From: Rhizobium sp.
Lineage (GTDB): Bacteria > Pseudomonadota > Alphaproteobacteria > Rhizobiales > Rhizobiaceae
Direction: 5' to 3'
NCBI GenBank assembly: GCA_029865825.1
Contig: JARXAQ010000006.1
Location: 1 to 42,039, forward strand
DNA: 42,039 bases
The notes beneath the pieces were generated by a model. It was not told the origin of the DNA and made no database searches. It saw only the letters and a list, made by a program, of their open reading frames with translations. The position numbers and the translations under genes are program-made. This document shows positions 22,692-30,790 of the stretch, one piece after another (position 1 is the stretch's first letter; each line of letters begins with the position of its first letter).

Positions 22692-24584
22692 CTATTTCGG
22701 AACGCCCGTCGGTCGCAGGTGGCGCTTCAGGGCCGCGATGCGAAAGATGGCGTTGGGGGCCCCATAGCCGGCATAGCCGCGACGCTCGACGATCTCGAAG
22801 AAGAAGCCTTCGCCATAGGTCGGAGAATAGAGCTGGAAATACTCCCCGCCATCGTCCCGGTCGTAGAGGATCTGGGCCTCTTTCATCCGCTCGACCAATG
22901 CCGGATCGAGGCCGAAGCGGGCCTCTATATCTTCGTAGTAGTTCGGCGATATGACCAGCGCCTTGAAGCCCTTCGCCGAGAGCGCCGTGGCTGTGGCGAA
23001 GATGTCGTCGGTCTCAAAGGCTAAGTGCTGTATGCCGGATCCGAAGGTTTCGGTGATGAAATGGCCGGCAAGCGTGTTGCGGTTTTCCGCCCCGTTCAGC
23101 GTGATCCGCAGCCGTCCATCCGCCGTCTCCACGACCTGGCTGCGCACGACGCCTGAGGGGTCGATGATGTCGACCATGGGAGTCTTTCGCGTCGCGAGCT
23201 GCGATGTGTAGAACAGCAGCCAGGTCAGCATCTCATCGTAACGCGTCGTCTGGGCCAGATGGTCGATGCGTGTCAGGCCGACATTGGGGCAACCCTCTTC
23301 ATCGTCGGGATTGATGGGCTCGAAATCCTTGTCCCAGATCCGTGCCAGCTCACTGATTTCGTCGAGGAAATAGACGATACCGCCACCGACCCCGCGGATC
23401 GCCGGCACCTGCATCTCGTCCAGTGCAACCGGCTGGGAAAAGTCTTCGGCACCCAGTGCAAGCGCACGGGCATGGGCGCCAGCAGCATCGTCGACCATCA
23501 GCGCAAAGGCATAGGCATTGGCCCCGTGGACGAGGTAGGAGGCACTGGCAAACCCCTTCTCCTCGCGGTTGACGATCAGGTTGATTTCGCCCTGGCGAAA
23601 CACCGTGACGGCCTTTGAGCGATGCTTTGCGGCTGCCCGGAAGCCAAGGATGGTGAGAAGAGACTCAAGCTCCCGGCCATCGTCGTCACCAACGGCAAAC
23701 TCCACGAAGGCGATGCCGGACACCTCAGCGCGGGCATGCATCGCCGGGACCGGAATGCGGATGTCCGGCTCGATGCGCTTCACCTGGTCCATCAGATAGA
23801 CCAGAGACCGGCGACCATCCCTTGAGATCGCCTCTGGCGAGCCGCCACGAAACTGGTCGTTGAAGATCTCGAGCGACAGGAAACCGTCATAACCGGTCGC
23901 GGCCACCGCCTGCATGAAAGCCGTCACGGCAAGATCGCCCTCGCCCGGCATATTGCGGAAGTGCCGCGACCAGTAAAGGAGGTCCATCTCGATCAGCGGC
24001 GCATCGGCAAGCTGAACAATGAAGATCCGGTCGCCAGGGATGGAGCGAATGGAATTCACGTCGATCTTGCGGGCGAGCGTGTGAAAGCTGTCCAGGATCA
24101 GACCGATACTGGCGTGATCGGCCCGGCGCACGATCTCCCAGGCATCCCGGTGGTCGCTGATATGGCGACCCCAGGCCAGCGCCTCATAGCCGACCCTCAA
24201 GCCCCGGCTTGCAGCGCGTTCACCCAGAGCGTGAAAATCCGCAGCGGCGCGGTCTATGCCGCCGAGCGACACCGGCGAGGTGTTCGAGCAGATCAGCATC
24301 AGGTCGGTACCGAGTTCGGCCATCAGGTCGAACTTGCGTTCGGCCCGGTCGAAATTGCGGCTGCGGAAGGGTTCTGGCATACCTTCGAAATCGCGGAAAG
24401 GCTGGAAGAGTGAAACGGTGAGCCCATGGTCGCGCACCATCTTTCCGACATCGGCCGGCGAGCGATCAAAGGCGAGAAAGTCGTTTTCGAAGATCTCGAT
24501 CCCGTCAAAGCCGGCCCGGGCGATGGCCGAAAGCTTTTCCTCGAATTCGCCGCTGATCGAAACAGTCGCAATCGAAGTCTTCAT
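22692..24584 (-). CDS. quiC: 3-dehydroshikimate dehydratase, two-domain QuiC type
   Basis: A 630-residue protein. The N-terminal ~290 residues are a xylose-isomerase-like TIM barrel (MKTSIATVSISGEFEEKL, GFDGIEIFENDF, EALAWGRH, DSFHTLAR, FLSLEIFND) with acidic metal ligands. The C-terminal half is a VOC domain like hydroxyphenylpyruvate dioxygenase: IDHLAQ, GIQHLAFETDDIF and FFFEIVERRGY carry the His/His/Glu set. This architecture is that of bacterial QuiC, in which the barrel converts 3-dehydroshikimate to protocatechuate. The gene is last in the shikimate/TRAP operon, 27 bp after aroQ, which supports the assignment. It converges on the winged-helix/SBP gene with only 16 bp between stops. Confidence 0.93.
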   Translation of the reverse strand: MKTSIATVSISGEFEEKLSAIARAGFDGIEIFENDFLAFDRSPADVGKMVRDHGLTVSLFQPFRDFEGMPEPFRSRNFDRAERKFDLMAELGTDLMLICSNTSPVSLGGIDRAAADFHALGERAASRGLRVGYEALAWGRHISDHRDAWEIVRRADHASIGLILDSFHTLARKIDVNSIRSIPGDRIFIVQLADAPLIEMDLLYWSRHFRNMPGEGDLAVTAFMQAVAATGYDGFLSLEIFNDQFRGGSPEAISRDGRRSLVYLMDQVKRIEPDIRIPVPAMHARAEVSGIAFVEFAVGDDDGRELESLLTILGFRAAAKHRSKAVTVFRQGEINLIVNREEKGFASASYLVHGANAYAFALMVDDAAGAHARALALGAEDFSQPVALDEMQVPAIRGVGGGIVYFLDEISELARIWDKDFEPINPDDEEGCPNVGLTRIDHLAQTTRYDEMLTWLLFYTSQLATRKTPMVDIIDPSGVVRSQVVETADGRLRITLNGAENRNTLAGHFITETFGSGIQHLAFETDDIFATATALSAKGFKALVISPNYYEDIEARFGLDPALVERMKEAQILYDRDDGGEYFQLYSPTYGEGFFFEIVERRGYAGYGAPNAIFRIAALKRHLRPTGVPK

Positions 24585-24611
24585 CGAGGTGCCCTTTCGC
24601 GTGATGACGGC

Positions 24612-25064
24612 TCAGCGCCGTCCTTCCGTGGCGAGGCGCTTTAGTGCCCTCACCGCCTCCGGATAGCCGGCCGCCCCGAGCCCAGCCATCACCGCCGTCG
24701 CCGTCATCGACACATAGGACCGGTGATAGATCGGTTCGCGGCGGTGCACGTTGCTGATATGAAACTCGATGATCGGCCCCTTGAACATCTTCAAGGCGTC
24801 GAGCAGCGCCAGCGAGGTGAAGGTGAAGGCCGCCGGGTTGATCAGGATACCGGCCGCCTCCTCGTCGATGGCCTCGTGCACGGAACCGATCAACATCTCC
24901 TCGCTGTTCGTCTGGCGAAAGACGACCGGCCAGTCGCCGGCGGCCACCCGGCACCAGGCTTCGACGTCAGCCAGCGTATGATGGCCATAGATCTCCGGTT
25001 CGCGCCGGCCCAGCCGGTTCAGGTTCGGTCCGTTGAGGATGAAAAGGGGCTTGTGATCGTTCAT
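24612..25064 (-). CDS. aroQ: Type II 3-dehydroquinate dehydratase homologue
   Basis: A 150-residue protein of normal length. FILNGPNLNRLGRREPEIYG carries Asn, Arg21 and Tyr26 of the active site; INPAAF has Asn76; IIEFHISNVHRRE has Glu100 and His102. The usual AYTHTS segment is AFTFTS here, so the substrate-contacting His becomes Phe82. In the operon it would dehydrate 3-dehydroquinate to 3-dehydroshikimate for catabolism (quiB role). It lies 10 bp after the TRAP large permease. The His loss could alter activity or specificity. Confidence 0.9.
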   Translation of the reverse strand: MNDHKPLFILNGPNLNRLGRREPEIYGHHTLADVEAWCRVAAGDWPVVFRQTNSEEMLIGSVHEAIDEEAAGILINPAAFTFTSLALLDALKMFKGPIIEFHISNVHRREPIYHRSYVSMTATAVMAGLGAAGYPEAVRALKRLATEGRR

Positions 25065-25074
25065 TTCCGGCCCC

Positions 25075-26376
25075 TTAACCTTGATAGCCCATCAGACGCG
25101 GCAGCCACAGAACCGTCTGCGGAATGAAAGTGATGATGCCGAGACACAAGACCATCCACAGGATGAAGGGCCAGGCGTCGCGGACGATGTCGCGCAGTGG
25201 CGCACCCGAAATCTTCGCGACGATGAACAGCAGCAGCCCGTAAGGCGGCGTCACCAGCCCGAGCATGATGTTGACCACAACGACCACGCCGAAATGCACC
25301 AGATCAATTCCGAGCGCCTGCGCTGTCGGGATGAGGACCGGCACGACGATCAGCAGGATGGTCGTGCCTTCGAGGAAACATCCGAGCAGAAGAAGCAGCA
25401 CGTTGACGAAAATCAGGAACAAGACCGGAGACATTTCCCAGCTCGTCAGGAGCGTCTTGATGCTCTCGGGGATGTTCTCGATGGTGACGACATAGTTGAA
25501 GACGAGGGCACCGGCGATCAGCATGCCGATCGAGGCGGTTGTCTTCGCGCTCGACAGGAGCGCACCATAAAGCGCGCTCGATGTGATGCTGCGATAGATC
25601 ACGGCGGAGATAACAAGCGCATAGGCGGCAGCCAGCGCCGCAGCCTCAGTCGGCGTCGTGATGCCCGAATAGATGCAGCCGAGGAGCAGGACCGGCATCA
25701 GGAGGGCCGGCAGCGCCCGCCAGGTGATACCGGGGATCTCGCGAAGCGGTACCGGTGGTTCGACGGGGAAATTCTGGCGGCGCGCGGTAATCGCGACCTG
25801 CACCATCTGCAGTCCCGCCATCAGCAGGCCGGGCACCATGCCGGCGAGAAAGAGATAGCCGATCGAGGCATCCGAGACGAGGGCGTAGATGACCATCGGG
25901 ATCGAGGGCGGGATGATTGGTCCGATGACGGCCGTCACCGCCGTCAGCGCCGCCGCAAAGCTCGGCGTATAGCGCCCGCCATCCGTCATCAGCTTCTGCA
26001 TCATGCTGCCGGTACCGGCCGCATCGGCGATCGCCGAGCCGGACATGCCCGCGAATATGATGCTCTGGACGACATTGACCTGGGCGAGCCCGCCGCGGAA
26101 ACGGCCGACCAGCACGTTGCAGAAGGACAAAAGCCGCTCAGTCATCGAACCGATGTTCATCAACTCGGCCGCCAGGATGAACAGCGGCACGGCCAGGATG
26201 ACATAGTTCGAATACATGCCGTTCAGGAATTGCTCGGCGACGATGCCCATGTCGGCGCCCGAGAGCGCGAGATAGAGGATCGATCCGCAGATCATCGACA
26301 GCCCGATAGGCAGCCCGAGGAAGGCAAGCGCCGTGATGACGACGATCGAGAGGGAAAAGGGGCTCGTCAGGTTCAT
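25075..26376 (-). CDS. TRAP transporter large permease (DctM family)
   Basis: A 433-residue polytopic protein with the DctM pattern: LPIGLSMICGSILYL, NIGSMTERLLSFCNVLVGRFRGGLAQVNV, SGSAIADAAGTGSMM, GPIIPPSIPMVIYA and LLLLGCFLEGTTILLI. It forms the Na+-coupled transport channel at the inner membrane with DctQ. Its start overlaps the dctQ stop by 4 bp. Operon partners for quinate/shikimate breakdown suggest those cyclic acids as substrates. Confidence 0.93.
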   Translation of the reverse strand: MNLTSPFSLSIVVITALAFLGLPIGLSMICGSILYLALSGADMGIVAEQFLNGMYSNYVILAVPLFILAAELMNIGSMTERLLSFCNVLVGRFRGGLAQVNVVQSIIFAGMSGSAIADAAGTGSMMQKLMTDGGRYTPSFAAALTAVTAVIGPIIPPSIPMVIYALVSDASIGYLFLAGMVPGLLMAGLQMVQVAITARRQNFPVEPPVPLREIPGITWRALPALLMPVLLLGCIYSGITTPTEAAALAAAYALVISAVIYRSITSSALYGALLSSAKTTASIGMLIAGALVFNYVVTIENIPESIKTLLTSWEMSPVLFLIFVNVLLLLLGCFLEGTTILLIVVPVLIPTAQALGIDLVHFGVVVVVNIMLGLVTPPYGLLLFIVAKISGAPLRDIVRDAWPFILWMVLCLGIITFIPQTVLWLPRLMGYQG

Positions 26377-26891
26377 ACGCCGGAACTCGCTTTGGTCGGG
26401 TCGAAGCCCTCGGGTGCCTTGCCTTTGATGGCCAGCCCGCAGAGCCAGAGGTGACGGATGATCATGGCGATCGCGAAGACCACATAGATGGAATAGAGCA
26501 GGTCAAAGCGGATCTTCAGATAGGCCGTGCTCTCCACCCGCATGAAGCTCACATAGTCGATCACTGCCGGCAGAGACCAGGTGAAGAGGCCGACAAGCGA
26601 GGCGGATCCCACGATCTGCATCACGCGCAATCCCCTGGCACTGGCAGCGCCCCAGAACAGGTCGAAGCGGATTTCGTCCACCTCGCGCACGACGAAGGCG
26701 GAGCCGAACAGCACCATCCAGATCCACAAGCCGACGCTAGCCTCATGGGTCCAGCCAATCGAGAGATTGAAGACGTAGCGCGATGCGATCTGGAGCAGGA
26801 AGATCAGGAACATGGCGAGCAGCATCAAAGCGAGCAGATTTTCCGCCCGCCGCCTGAGCCAGCCACCCAAGAGGGAAAATCGATTGTCCAT
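26373..26891 (-). CDS. TRAP transporter small permease (DctQ family)
   Basis: A 172-residue protein with four predicted membrane helices and the DctQ signatures LQIASRYVFNLSIGWTHEASVGLWIWMV and GSAFVVREVDEIRFDLFW. It pairs with the large permease, to which it is translationally coupled (4-bp overlap). It follows the DctP gene by 68 bp. Confidence 0.9.
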   Translation of the reverse strand: MDNRFSLLGGWLRRRAENLLALMLLAMFLIFLLQIASRYVFNLSIGWTHEASVGLWIWMVLFGSAFVVREVDEIRFDLFWGAASARGLRVMQIVGSASLVGLFTWSLPAVIDYVSFMRVESTAYLKIRFDLLYSIYVVFAIAMIIRHLWLCGLAIKGKAPEGFDPTKASSGV

Positions 26892-26959
26892 GGACGGAAA
26901 CCTTTTGATGGTCGGCGAACCAGCCAGAAGGCTGGCCCGCCGAACGCCACGCGGATAGC

Positions 26960-27952
26960 TCAGAGAGCAGCGACCTTCTCAAGGATACCCGCAGGCCAGG
27001 ACTTGGCGAGGTCGGAGGCGAGGTATTTCTCCTGGGCGAACTTGCGGAACGCCGCAACATCCGGCTCGTAGATCGTGAGGCCGCCCGCCTTGAATTCCTC
27101 GACCAGGGTCTTCTCCTGTGCGAGATGCTGTTCTTCGCTCCACTGCATCGCCTTGTCGGCTGCGCCCTGGACCTTGGCCTGCTGTTCCGGGGACAGGCTC
27201 TTCCAGGTGTCCGCCGAAATGGTCAGGAGGTCATAGCCGATGAGATGCGAGGTCAGGACGATCTGGGACATGACTTCATAAAACTTCATGTTCTTGACGT
27301 TGGGCAGCGGATTGTCCTGGCCGTCGATGGCCCCGGTCTGAAGACCGGTATAGACCTCGGCATACGCCATCGGCATGGGATTGGCGCCGAGCGCCTCGCC
27401 GAGGAACTGCCAGGCATCGCCACCCGGCATGCGCAATTTCACACCCGACAGATCGGCGGGAGTGGTAATCTTCTTGTCGGTCTTGAGGCCAACCTGGCGG
27501 GCACCAAAATAGGTCGGCCCGAGGATGTGGACCCCAGCCTTCTCCTCGGCCATCTTCTTGAACTCGGCCCCGACATCGCTGCTGAAAAAGGCGCGGACAT
27601 GGGCGGCATCACGGAACAGATAGGCCGAAGTAAGCACCGACCATTCCGGCACCTGCTTGGCGATGTCCTGTGGTGCTATATTGCCCATCTGCAAGTTGCC
27701 ACGCTGAAGTGCCACGAGTTCTGTGCCCTGCTTGAAGAGCGTGCCACCGAAGAAGGGTTCGACCCTGAACCCGTCCTTCAGTTCATCGGCGAACATCTTC
27801 ACCATACCCGCGCGGATGTCCTGTTCCGAAAAGACGGCTGAAAGCTTGAGCGTCACCGGCTCTTGGGCCAGTGCCGGAAGCGCAACCGCGGCCATGGCCC
27901 CAACTGCGACTGATCCTGCAAGAAACGTGCGGCGTGAAATTTCGATCGTCAT
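26960..27952 (-). CDS. TRAP transporter substrate-binding protein (DctP family)
   Basis: A 330-residue protein starting at the ATG at 27952. The N terminus MTIEISRRTFLAGS followed by an Ala/Val-rich stretch ending in PALAQ is a Tat-type signal, as in many DctP proteins. Family hallmarks are LKLSAVFSEQD, FFGGTLFKQGTELVALQRG, GVKLRMPGGDAWQFLGEALGANPMPMAYAEVYTGLQTGAIDGQDNP split over 215-260, with the Arg in KLRMP that clamps the substrate carboxylate. That Arg fits an acid such as quinate or shikimate. An in-frame upstream extension to 28048 is low-complexity and unlikely. Confidence 0.92.
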   Translation of the reverse strand: MTIEISRRTFLAGSVAVGAMAAVALPALAQEPVTLKLSAVFSEQDIRAGMVKMFADELKDGFRVEPFFGGTLFKQGTELVALQRGNLQMGNIAPQDIAKQVPEWSVLTSAYLFRDAAHVRAFFSSDVGAEFKKMAEEKAGVHILGPTYFGARQVGLKTDKKITTPADLSGVKLRMPGGDAWQFLGEALGANPMPMAYAEVYTGLQTGAIDGQDNPLPNVKNMKFYEVMSQIVLTSHLIGYDLLTISADTWKSLSPEQQAKVQGAADKAMQWSEEQHLAQEKTLVEEFKAGGLTIYEPDVAAFRKFAQEKYLASDLAKSWPAGILEKVAAL

Positions 27953-28080
27953 GTCTTCCTCCTCTCGTCCCTGCCCCTCCTCGGGCTTGGGACCTTCCTC
28001 TCCCTGACCGACACCTAAGGGCCGATCGACGATAAAGTCTTTCCTCAACCCGGTTCAGAGACCGGCCATGTCATCGATCA

Positions 28081-28968
28081 TCAGACCGGTGACGCGAGCA
28101 TGCTTTCGTCTTGTCCGGTCAACTGCCGAAAATGCGCGAGCATGCGGCTGGCATCCGGCATCAGCCCGGTGAACAATGAAAATGCGCCGACGGCCTGGAA
28201 CACCGCCATGCCCCCACCGTTGGCCACCTGGCAACCGCGCTGACGCGCCGCCTGCACGAGCGCTGTCTCCAACGGAAAATAAACGATCTCAGCGACCCAA
28301 AGCGGCGGGTTCAGCAGGTCGGCCGACAGCGGCAGGCCGGGATGTTTATCCATGCCCGTCGGCGTTGCATGCACCAGGCCCGTGGCTTTCGCCATGGCAC
28401 CAGCGAGATCGCGGCCAGCCCGGACATCCGCATCCGGGAAAAGTCCCGCCATAAGCGCTGCCAGTTCGAACGACCTTGCCTCATCGACGTCGAAGATCGT
28501 CAGGGCAGCCGCTCCCAATTGCAGGATAGCATAGGCGGTTGCGGCGCCAGCCCCGCCTGCGCCGATCTGCACGAGGCAGGCGAGGTCGGCCTCGGGAAGC
28601 TGCCGCCGCAGCCCCTCGGCAAAGCCCCACCAGTCGGTGTTGTGACCGATCCGTTTGCCGTCGCGCAGGACGACCGTATTGACGGCCCCGAGCCTGCGCG
28701 AATCCTCCGACATTTCATGCAGGAGCGGCACGATTTTTTGCTTGCAGGGATACGTGATGTTGAGGCCGCAAAAACCTCGCTGTTCAGCCTCGGAGACGAG
28801 GCTATCCAGTGCGTCCGGCGTCAACTTCAGTTCGTTGAGATCGATGAGGTCGTAATGGTAATCGAGCCCCTGGGCGGCACCTTCGCGCATGTGCATGGCA
28901 GGCGTCAGGGATCGCTGGATACCGTAGCCGATCAGACCTGCCCGCTTGATGTCCTGCCCTTTGACCAT
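28081..28968 (-). CDS. Shikimate/quinate dehydrogenase
   Basis: A 295-residue AroE-fold protein; the ATG at 28968 has GGGGAG upstream. SLTPAMHMREG is the substrate-binding Ser/Thr loop, NITYPCKQ holds the catalytic Lys (K76), NTDWWGF the catalytic Asp (D112), and GAGGAGAATAYA (137-148) the nucleotide loop. As first gene of an operon with TRAP transporter, aroQ and quiC it should run in the oxidative direction, shikimate to 3-dehydroshikimate and/or quinate to 3-dehydroquinate. The HN of most AroE proteins is HM here, which may reflect a broader or different substrate. Confidence 0.9.
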   Translation of the reverse strand: MVKGQDIKRAGLIGYGIQRSLTPAMHMREGAAQGLDYHYDLIDLNELKLTPDALDSLVSEAEQRGFCGLNITYPCKQKIVPLLHEMSEDSRRLGAVNTVVLRDGKRIGHNTDWWGFAEGLRRQLPEADLACLVQIGAGGAGAATAYAILQLGAAALTIFDVDEARSFELAALMAGLFPDADVRAGRDLAGAMAKATGLVHATPTGMDKHPGLPLSADLLNPPLWVAEIVYFPLETALVQAARQRGCQVANGGGMAVFQAVGAFSLFTGLMPDASRMLAHFRQLTGQDESMLASPV

Positions 28969-28984
28969 GATGGCTCCCCATACC

Positions 28985-29007
28985 GAGACGAAAGATGAAT
29001 TCGTCTC
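28985..29007. promoter_or_regulatory. Inverted repeat GAGACGAA-N7-TTCGTCTC in the shikimate operon leader
   Basis: Perfect 8-bp arms (28985-28992 and 29000-29007) centred about 28 bp before the shikimate dehydrogenase start codon. It may be an operator or a leader hairpin near the ribosome binding site. Confidence 0.45.
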
Positions 29008-29039
29008 AAGGCCTCCCAACCTAGATCGATGATTAATGT

Positions 29040-29053
29040 ACTAACTAGTTAGT
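29040..29053. promoter_or_regulatory. TetR-type operator, perfect 14-bp palindrome
   Basis: ACTAACTAGTTAGT is a perfect palindrome between the divergent shikimate operon and the TetR gene, 72 and 106 bp from their starts. Size and symmetry fit a TetR-family dimer site, and the adjacent TetR protein is the obvious ligand. Confidence 0.7.
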
Positions 29054-29158
29054 GTCAACATCCAATGGCTTGATGCGCTCGGCCCGCCGCCCTATGAACG
29101 AGAAGCTTGACATGCCGGACTGCGCACGCTGACCGGTAACGACTTGGGGTGGAGGCGC

Positions 29159-29806
29159 ATGGCAAAGACGGCGGGGGACGCGCGCAGGAATGATCCTGAA
29201 CGAACCAGGGAGAACATTCTCGAGGTCGCGACACAGGAATTTGCCGAATTCGGCCTGTCGGGCGCGAGGGTGGACTCGATCGCGGAAAAGACGCGCACGT
29301 CCAAACGGATGATCTACTACTACTACGGCAGCAAGGAGGGCCTTTACCTGGCCGTTCTGGAGCGTGCCTATAGGAAAATCCGCTCGCTGGAAGCAGATCT
29401 GCAACTGGCGGAGCTTCCCCCTGACGAGGCGCTGAGGCAGCTCATCAGCACGACCTTCGACCACGACGAACAAAACCCGGATTTCGTGCGTCTGGTCAGC
29501 ATCGAAAACATCCATCATGCCATGCACATGAAGCGATCGAGTGAAATTGCCGACCTCAACATCTCCGTCATCCGCACCCTGCAGGACATCATTGACCGGG
29601 GCCTGGCAACAGGCACCTTCCAGCGCCGGGCCGACGCGATCGACCTTCATATGCTGATCAGCGCCTTCTGTTTCTTCCGGGTCTCGAACCGCTACACCTT
29701 CGGCACCATTTTCCAGCGCGATCTCTCGGAGCCGCAGCTTTATAACAGACACAAAACGATGATCTCCGAAGCCGTGCTTGGCTATCTGCGCAGTCCCGTC
29801 ACGTAG
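29159..29806 (+). CDS. TetR family regulator of the shikimate/quinate operon
   Basis: A 215-residue protein (ATG at 29159; a TTG at 29144 is possible). The helix-turn-helix is ILEVATQEFAEFGLSGARVDSIAEKTRTSKRMIYYYYGSKEGL, read in parts over residues 21-62, with the typical YYYYGSKEGLYLAVL end. The C-terminal domain has a long helical ligand-binding region. It is divergent from the shikimate operon and faces a 14-bp palindrome, so local repression relieved by quinate, shikimate or a derivative is likely. Confidence 0.9.
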   Translation: MAKTAGDARRNDPERTRENILEVATQEFAEFGLSGARVDSIAEKTRTSKRMIYYYYGSKEGLYLAVLERAYRKIRSLEADLQLAELPPDEALRQLISTTFDHDEQNPDFVRLVSIENIHHAMHMKRSSEIADLNISVIRTLQDIIDRGLATGTFQRRADAIDLHMLISAFCFFRVSNRYTFGTIFQRDLSEPQLYNRHKTMISEAVLGYLRSPVT

Positions 29807-30224
29807 TTTAGGGATGAGAGATATCTCCTGACATCCGGAACGAAGCCGAGTAGGGCCAAGTCCGGTCTCAGAGGTTATCGTGATAGGGGCAATAGATCGA
29901 AGCCAAACGCGATCAACGCGTTCAAAGCCAAACGCTCCTTTGACTAGCGCTGTAATTGTATTTTAGGATGAAAAGACGCGGTCGTGGCTTCCGCGATTTG
30001 GTTTAAAATTGGGTATGCAATCGGTAAAGAGCGGGTTAGAGACACCCGATAACCTAGACCAGACAAGCAATCGCCTTTGTAGAGCGCCCCCAGATCGCCG
30101 TCTGGTTTTCTCATCAGCGAGAGGCCATAGTTTATGACGATCCACCGAACTCTCGGCTCGGCGCGATTAGCTTTCGGACACAACGCTCCTCATGCAAAGC
30201 TGTCCACCGCCGCCAGCAAAACGC

Positions 30225-30254
30225 AAAAACCGCCCCCGGTTAGACGGAGGCGGT
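30225..30254 (-). terminator. Rho-independent terminator on the minus strand
   Basis: Read on the minus strand, ACCGCCTCCG and CGGGGGCGGT (with one G-U pair) form a 10-bp stem with a short loop, followed at once by TTTTT. No gene is intact upstream; what lies there is GCCCCCGCAACCA (30273-30285), like the last bases of a tRNA with encoded CCA. The pair looks like the left-over end of a tRNA transcription unit. Confidence 0.75.
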
Positions 30255-30272
30255 GATCGATTTATGTTTGAT

Positions 30273-30310
30273 TTGGTTGCGGGGGCCTGATCGCACGGAG
30301 GCTTGTAAAA
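30273..30310 (+). repeat. 38-bp direct repeat, right copy
   Basis: TTGGTTGCGGGGGCCTGAT then CGCACGGAGGCTTGTAAAA; it matches 6646-6683 at 36 of 38 positions in the same orientation. It starts beside the terminator on one side and lies about 180 bp before the IS110 transposase start on the other, so it might be an attachment-site half or the IS110 left end. Confidence 0.7.
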
Positions 30311-30488
30311 TTAGTGGCCTTGAAAGGATAAAAAGGGCACGCTCAGTGGTGGCCGGTTAGGGGCCGCAAGGGGACCTTCCGCTCCTGTCGGACATAGCAG
30401 ACAAGCGGACTGTTGATTATGGCAAGGCCCGCGCTTCCGAGGACATCGAGTGTGATGTCTTCTGTTTTGAACGGAGAGGAGCTGAGCC

Positions 30489-30790
30489 ATGCAGATTTCG
30501 GCATTGGGTTTCGACATTAGGAAAAGCCGCTGCAGATAGAGGCCTGCGGCGGCGCATCATCTTGGTCGGTCATTTGTTACTAGAGGGCATGAAGTGCGGC
30601 TGATGTCGCCGGAATATGTCCGAGCTTATGACAAGGCGCAGAAGAATGATGACCGATATGCCGAGGGTATTGCCGAGGCGGCGTCTCGCTTGACGATGCG
30701 GTTCGTAGAACTGAAGAGCTAGGAGGTGCTTGATTTCCAGACGCTGCACCGCGTTCGGTCAAACCGGGTGGCTGAACGTACGACTATATC
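30489..30790 (+). pseudogene. IS110-family transposase remnant
   Basis: An ATG at 30489 with GAGGAG upstream opens MQISALGFDIRKS, the family's start (MEISALGIDIGK). After a deletion the sequence resumes as EACG, shifts frame, and continues AHHLGRSFVTRGHEVRLMSP, EYVRAY, then KNDDRYAEGIAEAASRLTMR. The family has KNDDRDAEAIAEAA, so one acidic residue of the DEDD-type active site is Tyr here. An in-frame TAG follows at VELKS*, then EVLDFQTLHRVR before another stop. The gene is dead by deletion, frameshift and nonsense codon. Confidence 0.88.

Noticed and set aside
29817-29827. Palindrome GAGATATCTC just after the TetR gene
   Set aside because: Too short and without a T-run; not enough for a terminator or operator call.
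29902-29934. Repeated AGCCAAACGC, twice within 33 bp
   Set aside because: Only two short copies; no array structure, so neither a CRISPR nor an iteron set.
29944-30183. Minus-strand frame of 79 codons (MCPKANRAEP...)
   Set aside because: Some runs look protein-like but I cannot place it in any family and no ribosome binding site is evident.
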